A DNA stretch of 64,000 bases from Branchinecta lynchi. Lineage: Eukaryota; Arthropoda; Branchiopoda; Anostraca; Branchinectidae. The notes under the pieces are model-generated. The model worked only from the letters and a program-made list of their open reading frames with translations, ran no database searches and was not told the DNA's origin. Below, in pieces: positions 11,401 to 23,400 of this stretch (the stretch's first letter is position 1; each line of letters starts with the position of its first letter). The stretch lies in assembly GCA_023053575.1 (NCBI GenBank), contig JAKZAP010000001.1, positions 14,338,849-14,402,848 of the forward strand. Reading direction: 5' to 3'. The translations under genes were made by a program, and so were the position numbers.

Positions 11401-14400
11401 CTTTGGGGGAGTTGGGGGGGGGGAGAAGTCCGAATTTGTAGTGATCCCGCGAGTTCCGTGCTTCCTGATGTGCTGGGACGATGGAAATTGACAGGCATGT
11501 CTGGGACCCGACCAACTTAAATAGGAAATCATCAATTCCCCGATTCGACCATCTGGGGGGGGGGGAGTGGAGGGAGGGTGAAGCCAAAATTTGAGGTATT
11601 TTTAGCTTGCGAACGGGTGATCGGATCTTGATGAAAATTGATATTTAGGATGACCTCGTGTCTCAGACACCTCACTTTAAATCCGGGCCGGATCCGATGA
11701 CACTGGGGGGAGTTGGAGGAGGGAACCGGAAATTTTGAGAAACGCTTAAAGTGGAGGGATCGGGATGAAACTTGGTGGGAAAAACAAGCACAGGTCCTAG
11801 AAACGTCATTGACATAACCGGACCGGATCAGGGCACTGTGGGGGAGTTGGGGTGGGGAACCGGAAATTTTGAGAAACGCTTAAAGTGGAGGGATCGGGAT
11901 GAAACTTGGTGGGAAAAACAAGCACAGGTCCTAGACACGTCATTGATATAACCGGACCGGATCCGATGACACTGGGGGGAGTTGGAGGAGGTAACCGGAA
12001 ATTTTGAGAAACGCTTAAAGTTGAGGGATCGGGATGAAACTTGGTGGGAAAAACAAGCACAGGTCCTAGACACGTCATTGACATAACCGGACCGGATCCG
12101 ATGACACTGGGGGGAGTTGGAGGAGGGAACCGGAAATTTTGAGAAACGCTTAAAGTGGAGGGATCGGGATGAAACTTGGTGGGAAAAACAAGCACAGGTC
12201 CTCGACACGTCATTGACATAACCGGACCGGATCAGGGCACTGTGGGGGAGTTGGGGTGGGGGTCCTTTTTTCTAGCGACCCCGCGAGTTCGGCATACTTC
12301 CTGATGTCCTAGGGCGATGAAACTTGGCAGGTATGTCAGGGATCCGAACAGATCGACTTGAGAACAGCCGTTTCCCCGACCCGACCACCGTGGGGGGAGT
12401 GGGTGGATGGGGAGTCCGGAATCTAGTGGCGTGCATAACTTTTGAACGGGTGGTCGGATTTGAATGAAACTTGTCTGGTGAGCTATCGCCTCGGACGTTC
12501 AGTGTCACGTCCGAGTCGGGTCCGATACCTGTGGGGATGGGGGGGGTGGAAAACTCAAGAAACTCTAAAAGTAGAGGGATTGGGACGAAACTTAATGGAT
12601 GGAACAAGCATTAGGCCTAGATGAAATTGACGGAGCCAGATGGTTTCGGGGCTCTGTGGGGGGAGTTGGAGGGGGTTTCCTGGAATTCCGGTAGTCGTGA
12701 GTTAGAATAGTTCCAGATGTAAAACGACAACGAAACTTTGCAGGCATATTAGTGACCCGAATTATCTTGACTTAAAAACCTGACACAACATACCCCCGGA
12801 AACTTCCGTTCCTAGATCCGAGTATTTTTGGGGGAGCAAGAGAAGAGAAATATGGAAATTGACTTCTATAAATTGCGAACGAGTGGTCTGATTCGAGTGA
12901 AACTTCATGGGTGATACGAATCGATGGCCTCGACATGTAAAACATGCGTTCGAACCATATGCGACCACGATTAGGGGGATTGGGGGTGGGGGGACTTTTG
13001 ACATGCACAAAAACCAAACGGATGGACCGAATGAGATGCAAATTCGACAGTGCCGAGTTTATGCGGCCTAGATTTGTTATTTGGCGTCCGGGCCGGATTC
13101 GGCCAAGGTAGGGGAGGGGGTACTGGAAACTTGCAGATAGGCTATGCTCCAATTTCAGTAAAACTTGATGAGGGAATTAAGAGATTGGGCCCGATTCGGC
13201 TCCGACAACGTTGGTGGGAGGGGGGGATGTACCGGAACTTTCCAAAAATGCTCAGATTCGAGTGAAACTTGATAGATGGTATAAACGAAGATGCTTTAGG
13301 TGGTCGATTTTTTTTATTCCGAACCAGATTCGGCCACGGTAGGTGGAGATAGAGTGAGTACCGGAAATCGTGTAGCACAGAAAATCGAGACGATGCCGGA
13401 ACTGCTCAGAAATGAGTGAAACTAAATATCCTATTTCTATTTCCGAACCGCATTTTTGGATGGTGGGTGTATTTTGTGACGTTCTCATCTACTTTCTTGT
13501 ACAGCCTACTCGTACAAGTGCCATATGAGCTCGTAGCTCTTGTTTAATGGGTGATTGGATTTGAACAAAACTTGGCAAGTGGAAAGCTATCGTCTCAGAT
13601 GTTTATTCAAACAATGTTTACAACGGATACGTCAGCTATGATTTTTCATCAGCGATATTTCGGCCCTTCTTGGCAAGGGTCCTCGTCAGGCGTGAGATAA
13701 AGAATATTTATCTCAGATGTTCCATTTCAGGTCCGGGGAGTAGTGGAGGAAGAGGGAATCCGGAATGTTGAGGTATTTAGAACTTCCAACGGGTGACCGG
13801 ATCTTAATGAAAGTTGATGTTTGTAAAGACGCCAAGTCTCAGACGACCCAGTTCAAATCTTCCTGATTTTCTAGGACGATAAAACTTGGAAGACGTATCA
13901 GGGACCCGAATAGACTGACTTGACAATAGTTATTTCCCCGATCCGACCACCGTGGGGGTTGCGAGAAATTTTTGATATGCATATAAGGGTCAAGCAAGTG
14001 GAGTGATTTGCCTGAAATTTGGAAGGTACAGAGATCATATGACCTAGATGACATTGTGCGAACCGGATCCGAACACGGAGGGGGGGGGGGAATATTTACC
14101 GGAAGTTCCCCCAAAAATGCTCGGATTCGAGTGAAAGATAGGTGGTAAGAGAAAATGCTTCAGGGATACAGTTAGGAGTCCAGACCAGATTCGGCCGCGG
14201 TATATGGGAACTTGGAAGGGGGTACGGGAAACCTTGGGCACGTCTAGGGACATAGCGAGTGGGTTTCTTGGGTTGAAACTTGGAAGGTTAGCGATGGCTT
14301 GGAGTTGAGGGACTTGAGTGAAACTCGATATCCTAATTCTACACTATAAAAAAAAAATCTTGCAGTATTTGCTACTGGTATTATTCTTATCTTTATTGAG

Positions 14401-17400
14401 ATAAGATTACCCCTAATTCGGATTAATTTTATCTCAATAAAGATAAGAATAACCCCAGCTTAAAATATTGCATCCTTATTCGGAGAAACTTTTTACAGTG
14501 TATGTCCGGACTGCATTTTTGGATGGCGGGGTGTTTTGTGAAGTTCTCTTTTACTTTCTTGTACCACCTACTCGTAACAAGTGCCATATGAGCTCGTAGC
14601 TCTTGTTCTGTTTTGCAAGACTATTGACAGCATAATATGTTCCTTGTTTCATTTGATAACCATTGGTGCCAGGAAGCGAATGGCTAATTCGTTAACTTTC
14701 ATTAGAAAAATATCTCAATTGGTAAGTTACAGTTTGTTATTACAACGGCTGTAAGCTGCGCTCGCCTTTTAGGCTTGGCCCCCCACGAAAATAGGCTAGT
14801 TTCGCCAGTGCCTAGCGTAGCATGGAAAAGAAAGCATAAAAAGGCCAAAAACTAAGCTTTCGAGATTGATATTGAACGATATTGAGTACATCTAACTAAA
14901 GGTGTTTTTCTGTGGCAGATCTCCGATTGTTAGTCACAGAAACTAAAGTGTGTACCGCACAGTCGACCGACAAGTGCAGTCTCGGGGAATTGCCGTTTTG
15001 TCTGTTTTGGCGGTAATTTGAGATATCCGAAAAATAAACTCCAGACAAAATCTCAGTAGTTAGATCCTCAGGCTTACCTCCTCACGCTTACTGCTAGAAG
15101 GATCCTCAGTCTTATATCTTTCTGCATGATAAAGTAGCTAATTTTTTTATTTGGACTTATATTTGCAGTTAAACTTGACTTCCCCCTCCAAATTTGAGTC
15201 ACTAAGTCAAAAATCCTCTCGACAGTTGTTTGTCAAATTCGAGCCAGAAAAATCTTGTTGGTCACGGAAACACACTTGGACCGCGGAAACATTCTTTTCG
15301 AGCCACAAACTCTTGCTGGAATCGCGAAAAACACCTTAAGAATATTTAATTTGCTCATTCTCGATCTGGTCATTTTAGGTGTATGGACGACATTCGAGTG
15401 GATCGAAGCCTTCTTCCCTATCACATCAGTGGAAACTACGTTGTCGCCGCTAGCGTCCCAATTGGCGCTCCACCTCCGTCTGTAGTAGCAACGCTGCGCC
15501 GCTTTACGAACGTCGAATTCGTCTGCCGACAGTCCCTCATAAGACCAGGGTTGTGCGGCTCCCAGCCGTGCATGAACGGCGGAACCTGTATAGAGGTGGT
15601 AGGAGTGACATATCAATGCAAATGCCATGACCGCTTTGTTGGCGCAAAGTGTGAGATCGACACTGATCCTTGTGCATCGTCTCCTTGCTTGTACGGAGGA
15701 CACTGCTTCAATCTTCAGAATGACTACCGGTGCCAATGTCCGCAAAGGTTGACTGGTAAGTCCTATTGACGCCTATGCACGTACCTGATAATATCTCCTT
15801 AGGACCAAAAGGAACACGATGGATCGACTTTCATTTGCTCTACCAAGGCGTACAGGCTTATCAGCAGGGGCGTCACTAGCCTTTTACCTTTGGGGGGGGG
15901 GACGTCCGGTTTGTGCCGACGGACTAACAAATGTGCCGACAAAACACGCCGTATTTCCCGCCCGCCCAAAATAGAACCGGGGTAAAACTAACTGTAATGC
16001 ATCAATTGAGGTTATTCCTTTGATGTAATATCGTATTTTAAGTTCACATATTTGGCTTTTCATTCTACCCTTCGCTAAAAAGCAAAGCTTCCAACGAGTG
16101 TACCAAGAACAAGTTAACTAAGCGCCGCAGGCGAAAATTTTTAAATCTGCCTTTTTTTCCGTAAAAATTTAGCTATACCTACCATACAAGTTCTAGCTTT
16201 TAATGTTTTTCAGCGAATTTCAATCCTAAAATGCGCCGCAGGCGAAATTTTGCGTGAACTAACTGTAACAACGCATCAATTGAGGTTATTCCTTTGGTAT
16301 AATTTCGAATTTTAAAGTTCACATATTCGTCTTTTCATTTTAAGCTTCGCTGGAAAGCGAAAATTTTTGTCATCTGTTTTTTTGTGGAAAATTCAGCTAT
16401 AGTACCAAACAGTTTCCAGCATTTAACGTGTTTCAAACCCCAAGAATTTCTATCCTAAAAGGAAAAGTAAATGATACACCTAAGGGAATACTACAAAATG
16501 CGCCGCATGCGAAATTTTGTGTAAAACTTACTGTAATGCATCAGTTGACATTGTTCCTTTGATGTATATTCATATATTTTATTTCACATATTCGGCTTTT
16601 CGTTTCAACTTTTGCTAAGAAGCGAAGCTTCCAACGACTGTACCCAGAACAAGTTGAACTAAGCAACGCCAGCGAATTTTTTTTAAATCTGTATTTTTTC
16701 TGGAAAAACTTGCGACCGACAAATGTTTGCAGAATTTGATCTCTTACGTACAAAAGACCCGGTGTGCGGACAAGAATACCGACGCCCGACAAAAGCATTC
16801 AGAATTCGATTTCTTCTGTGTTTTGCCCGACAAGATTGTAAAGAACTTCTTTTTGTACACGTAAATAGAAGCCGATGTACCGACGAGACTTGAACTTTCG
16901 GCATGCGCCCGATAAAAAGTTACAGAATTTGATTTTTTTTTTTTTTTTTTTTTTTCTGTAAAAAGAACCCGATGTGCCGACGAGAATACCGACGCCCGAC
17001 GAAACCATCGAGCATTTGATTTGTTCTGTGTTTTGCTCGACTAGACTGTACAGAACTTGGTTCATACGTGTAAAAATAACCCCTTGTGTCAATGAAACTT
17101 AAACTTCCTGGGTGCGCCCGACAAAGTTTGCAAAATTTGATTTCTTACGTATAAGTAGAACCCGATGTGCCGACGAGTCGACCGACGCCCGACAAAAGCA
17201 TAAAAAAAACTATTTCTTCTGGAATTCTTGTGTATAAAAAGAACCCGATGTGATTTCGGGTTCTCCAGTGCTTTGCCTGACAAATGTTTGCAGGATTTCA
17301 TTTCTTGCGTGTAAAATAACCCGATGTGCCGACGAGTCGACCGACGCCCGACAAAAACTTAATTTTTCTGTTATTTCTTCTGGATTCCTTCTGTATAAAA

Positions 17401-20400
17401 AGAACCCGATGTGCCGACGAGAATACCGAGGCACGACAAAAGCATGCAGGATTCGATTTCTTCAGTGCTTTGCCCGACAAACGTTTGCAGGATTTTATTT
17501 CTGACGATAAAAACATCCGATGTGCCGACGGATCGACCGATGCCTGATAAAAAGCATACAAAATTGTATTTGTTCTGTGTTTGAAGGCGCTTCGCGCCGA
17601 CAAACAAGTGAACTCTCGCCGGGCTTCGCCCGACGAAAGTACTTCCTCAGGACCTTTGGGGGGGGAGTCCCCCCCCCATAGTGACGCCCCTGCTTATCAG
17701 AACTATTCTCTTGCACAAGATGGAGACATTTGGAATGCCATCTCGACAGCTAATAGGAGCCGGGTGAGGCGGCGATCGTTAGATGCCGTTACAACGTATC
17801 TGTTTCATTTGTTCCTTAAACGGAACTTTATTTTCTTGCTCATTCAGGTCTTCACAGTACATTTTTACGTCTCAAGTCTGACATTTACACCCTAACTGAA
17901 AAATCGGCCATTCTTTTGTGTTGTGCTGCATTATTCAGTTAAAGCCGAAAGTTCCCTTAAATAGCTCTCCACGTTTGTTATTCGGAGGTATTTTGAAAAG
18001 CAATTTGGGGCAGTGGCAGTAAATAAGGCTCTCAGAGACGCGATTGACTTCCCTTGTTTGTGTTTGTGTCGCTTGCTGTCTTCTAAGAAGAAATTCACAG
18101 TGACAATGAAAAGGAATAGCTCCGGTAACGGAAACAGCTTGGCGTGACTGTCTTTCTGGAAATTTAGAATTCGCATGTTCAGTATATAGGCTACCGGTCT
18201 TGATCAAGGAAGAATTACCCTGTTCTCGTCCAGAATTAAAGAAAAAAGGATTTCCACTTGCTTCTTCGAGTCAGTTTCATCAGCAGATCTACTTTCCAGC
18301 TCCTTATTGTTTTGGTTGTATTCTGACTGGCGATAACATAATAATAATACAAAGCAAGAAAAAAGGCTTTCGCCTCTAGATAACTCTTAAGAAATTTTGA
18401 GTAGTAGAACTGATCAGAGTTAAAAATCCCATCAACAATGCACTTGAAACTATTGATCGGTTCAGCATTAACCGCATCTTCGGTAAGGCTAAATAATGAC
18501 GAAACTCATATGATTTTTCTCCGTAAGTAAAGTTTCTGCTACTTAATCACCCTCCACCTCCTCCCGCTGGGTTCAGCTGAACAGCGCGGTACCACCATGG
18601 CACCGTGGTGTTTTTTTCTGTCTGCGAAATGAAATCATAAACCATTATCTTGCCACTGTTAGAGAGAAGGTCTTCGGCCCTACTTGACCGGATCACTTTG
18701 ATATGCATGTAACCGGGGTTTTATTTCTAGGCAAGCGGTGCGAATACGGCCGTTTCTGTAAACCTAACCCATGTAAAAACGGTGGTGTCTGCGAGGAAGG
18801 CTTATCGGGACCAATTTGCAAATGTAAGGGCTTCACAGGTGAGCTCTGCAACACCGATGTGAACGAATGCGAGCCGAACCCTTGCCACGCTGGCGGCACA
18901 TGCCTAAACATGTTTGGAACCTTCAAATGCTCCTGCCCTCCAAACGCGACTGGCCAGTATTGCTCGGAGGTGGTCTCCACCTTTGGAGGCGTTGTGGGAT
19001 GGTTCACCGAAATCCCGCAGAGTGTCGCCATTGGCATCATGGTAGCTTTCGTGTCCCTGTTGGTTCTGATTATTACGGTAGCATCCTGCTTCTGCTGGCG
19101 AAGGAAGAAGAGAAGGAGCCGGCGGCGATATTTTGATTCCAACGGAAGGGAGATGATGCCTCTAAATTCGATGAGCGATTGCGACTATTCAAAGAAGATG
19201 TCAAAAAATGTCAACTTGGAAGCGGTTGCGTCCCAGGTAATACCAGTAGCATTTTATATCATATTTTTCAAGCCCGCGTAGGATATTCTCTTATTTGTTT
19301 TCATATTTCTTACTTTTTAGCCTGTGGCTCCTCCTCCTCTTGTTACGTTCTTTTTGTATTTGTTTTATTTTTACACTTGTTTATATATTTTAAACACCAT
19401 TGTTCTCAAACACTAGTTTTAACACGGTTTCCTGTTCCTATTCCCTTGTAGTTTTCACACAGTTTTGTGTATGCGTGAGTGGGGCATTATTATTCCAATT
19501 GCTTCTGCTAGCCCTGCCTTTTCCTTGCAAGGTAGCCAAAAAGAAGCTCATTTTGGGAGCTGAAATGGCCTTCTGCTGATCGAGTGGTCGCAGAGGTCCA
19601 CGGGTGCAGAAACTATGGGATTCCTACTCATATCTGGGTCCAGTAAACTATCCCTTGAAAATTTTTCTTGGCTTGATTCGAAGCTGGGCAAAACCCATTC
19701 CCGACTTTATCTTTATGAAGAATCAGTTCTGTGGCCGTTGACGTCAACTTGGTCAAACACAGTTTTGTCTTCGAAGGAGCCAGGTTGTTCAAAAGTTGTG
19801 TTTGGAACTAAAGATGAAAGGAACAACTTGCAGCAGTCTAGATCGACTGCACATTTTATTTACGGAGTTATAAGGCTGTTACTTTTTTAGCTGTGATTGA
19901 TAAGGACATTTTTCTTTGCCTTGCAGGTTCCTCCTATGCTACCACCTCGCCCGTCGTCCTACACCCCTAGCGGAAACGAACAGAACTACGTTCCACTGAA
20001 CAATTTAGACACCATAAGAAGCTATGGCTCGGCAGGGGATGAGCTAGAGACACTCCCGATGTTGAATCCTTATGGCCAAACTGATTTTTCGAATCTGAAT
20101 AATGGCGGTCAAATTCATGAGGCTTTTGGTTTGGATGAAGACGAGTTCAGGAAGCAGCCGTGGCCGGAGATGGAGCACAATTTGGCCGGAAAATATTACG
20201 AAAAGCTTAGTAATGGTCAGTGTGCATTCTTATGGTTTCATTGTTGTCCGGTCTCCAGTTGTACCAGTTTGAAGTGGCTCGATTTTCGTTAAAGCTTTTT
20301 ATAGAGATCTAGAACAGAGTTGAAGAGATTCTTCTAAAAATGACTAAAGACCTCTTGCGTAGAGTGTAAAAGCCTGGCTTGTTTTTTGGAGTGTTTTTTT

Positions 20401-23400
20401 TTTTAACTTTCCCGAGACAGTTAGCCCGGAAGAACCCGTGTCGAGACTTCAGATATTTTTTTAATCTGCATCCCTTTCTTGCTGTTCTTAGAGATGTGTA
20501 TATTTTCTTGTACTCTGAAAATCTGGAGGGCTATCGCTGTACAAAAACACTGCAACAACATTAATGGCCCTGCCTCTGAGCAGCCAATCCTCGCCATCAG
20601 TTGATCTGTGTAACAGCTCCACTCCTCTCCGTTCAGGGAGTTCCTGTTAGCGTTCAGTGTATTACAATCTCGCCTGAATCACCACACATTCAACGCGAGT
20701 TAAATGCCACCTACAGCATAGTTTTATCCACACCTGCAGAAAATGTCCCTTATGTATTATTTAGTTTGTCTCTGTTCAGGTCACATTTAAAGGATCTGTC
20801 TTACCTATAACGCATCCTACTTCCATAATCACTCCATATATTGTTAAACAAGGAGACCCCAATTTCGTACGGTACATTGTAACCCCTCTAACAAAACCAG
20901 GCTGATTTTCTCACTTGCCATGTTTTGCTACCGCCGATTTATATCACGCTGACGACGGTTGTCTGCGAGAAGTTTTTCCATTAGAACAAGACCAAAGGTT
21001 TCGATGGGATCCCAAAAATCTAATATTTAATCCAGGCAATTGCGAACGAACTACCATACTTGTCAAAAAAAAAGTTCAGAAACGTATTCAGCGTATCTTC
21101 TTATCCGTATAAAGAACTTCTAATCAACTTCAGGTAAAACTTTAACTTATAACAAATCCCGTTTCAACCGGATTCCGAACGAACTATATGTGCCTGTAAA
21201 AAAAAAGATTGTCATATACAGATTCAGCGTGTCTTCTTACCCGTAAATCGAACGTCTAATCAACTTCAAAAAAACTTTTACTTTTAACAAACTTTCCGGT
21301 TTTTGCCGGATTACCGGGCTAACTACTTGTCCGGCGAAAAAATGGTTTTCACCTTTGTTCTGCGTGTCTTCTTACCCCTAAATCGAACATCTAGTCAACT
21401 TCAAACAACAATTTTTACTTTTAACAGACTTTCTGGTTTTGGCCGGATTCCGGGCTAACTAATTGTCCGGCGAAAAAATGGTTTTCACCATCGTGTTTAG
21501 CATGTCTTCTTACCTCTAAATTGAACATCTAATCAACTTCAGATACAACTTTACTTTTAACAAACTTTCCGGTTTGGGCAGGATTACGGGTGAACTACTT
21601 GTCCGATGACGAAATGGTTTTAACCATCGTGTTCAACATGTCTTCTTACCCCTTATTTGACTATCACATTATCTGTTTAAAAATATTTCATTTGCCCCTC
21701 CCCCACCCCTAAATGTAGGGCTACACAGCCCATCTACGAACTCGACCTTATTCTTGACCCAAAGAATCCTCACACCAAGTTTCATCAAAATATCTCATTC
21801 CCCTCGAGAGTTATGGTGCGGACAGACGGACAACTTTTGCGATGTCATAGGTATCCCTCCACTTACGTTTTGGGATCCCAAAAAACGGTTATGTAGACTG
21901 TTTCCCTGTTTTCGCTATAACTCAAAGGGTCTCAGAAAAGGCTTAAAACACAAACGAAGAAAGTTTGCTCAAGAAGATTCAAACAAAATTTTACCGTCTT
22001 GGCAGATAAATGCATTAGATTTAAAACGGTCCAAATTGTCTCGATAGTTTGCCCATCTAAAACCTTCGGTTATTTGTTGAAAGCACAGCCTAGATTTAAG
22101 GTATTCAAATATTTTAAAATACTGTAAGTTGAAGAGAAAATGATGCTAGTGTCTTTAAAGGTACGTGTACACAACAGTCTAGTATTTGCAGTACGAATTT
22201 CCTCCTTCGCTACGAAATTTCTACGCATCGCATGTAGGCTTCCGAGAGTGATGCAAATTTTGCATGTGAAATCTTATCGGAATATGCGTGCACGTAGCTT
22301 AAACGGATCGTAAGTGTTTTTATGGCACTTGAGCTTACTCAAGTGCCATATAGCGATTGTAATTTCTGTCCGTCAGTCGGTCTGTCGGTCCCGGTTTTGC
22401 TAGTTCGGGCACTTCCAGATAAGCTAGGACGATGAAACTTGGCAGGCATATCAGGAACTGGACCAGATTAAATTAGAAATTGTCGCTTCCTCGATCCGAC
22501 CATCTGGAGGGGAGTGGAGGAAGGGGGAATCCGGAAAAAATAGGAAAAATGAGATATTTTTAGCTTACGAACGGGTCATCGGATCTTAATGAAACTTGAT
22601 ATATGGAAGGACTTCGTGTCTCAGACCCTCCATTTTAAATCCAGACCAGATCCGGTGACACTGGGGGGAGTTGGAGGGGGAAACCGGAAATCTTGGAAAA
22701 CACTTAGAGTGGAGGGATCCGGATGAAACTTGGTGGAAAGTACAAGCAAAAGTCCTAGATACGTGACTGATATAACCGGAACGGATCCGCTCACTTTGGG
22801 GGAGTTGGGGGGGGGGGGGAGAAGTCCGAATTTGTAGTGATCCCGAGAGTTCCATCCTTCCTGATGTGCTGGGACGATGGAAATTTATAGGTATGTCTGG
22901 GACCCGACCAAATTAAATAGGAAATTGTCAATTCCCCGATTCGACCATCTGGGGGGGGGGGGGGAGTGGAGGGAGGGTGAAGCCAAAATTTGAGGTATTT
23001 TTAGCTTGCGAACGGGTGATCGGATCTTGATGAAAATTGATATTTAGGATGACCTCGTGTCTCAGACATCTCACTTTAAATCCGGGCCGGATCCGATCAC
23101 TGGGGGGAGTTGGAGGAGGGAACCGGAAATTGTGAGAAACGCTTAAAGTGGAGGGATCGGGATGAAACTTGGTGGGAAAAACAAGCACAGGTCCTAGACA
23201 CGTCATTGACATAACCGGACTGGATCAGGGCACTGTGGGGGAGTTGGGGTGGGGGTCCGGATTTCTAGTGATCCAGCGAGTTCGGCATACTTCCTGATGT
23301 CCTAGGGCGATGAAACTTGGCTGGTATGTCAGGGATCCGAACAGATTGACATGAGAAAAGCCGTTTTCCCGACCCGACCATCGTGGGTGGATGGGGAGTC

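Larger units (their letters stand above)
9836..14607 (+). mobile_element. Family A Helitron-like element A1, interrupted by three younger inserts
   Basis: The left part (9836-10923) begins TTTTTATGGCACTTG followed by its hairpin partner CAAGTGCCATATAGCG. The right part (13546-14607) ends CAAGTGCCATATGAGCTCG and AGCTCTTGTT. A second family A copy lies between the two parts, and a 107-bp retroposon piece (13604-13710) and a TA-flanked MITE (14342-14500) lie in the right part. The body is 110-135-bp monomers with TGAAACTTG cores. No Rep/helicase frame is present. Confidence 0.75.

Noticed and set aside
11193..12624. Many overlapping proline-rich open frames on the minus strand
   Set aside because: They coincide with tandem 135-bp monomers, are open in two frames at once, recur wherever family A occurs, and show no domain or splice context.
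18693..19142. 149-codon minus-strand open frame
   Set aside because: It is antisense to the EGF and transmembrane exon, which has clear domain content and phase.
20601..20810. Possible extra FAT-like cytoplasmic exon after TTCAGGGAG near 20637
   Set aside because: An acceptor-like TTCAG exists, but no donor in a fitting phase is seen and exon 6 joins exon 7 in phase without it.
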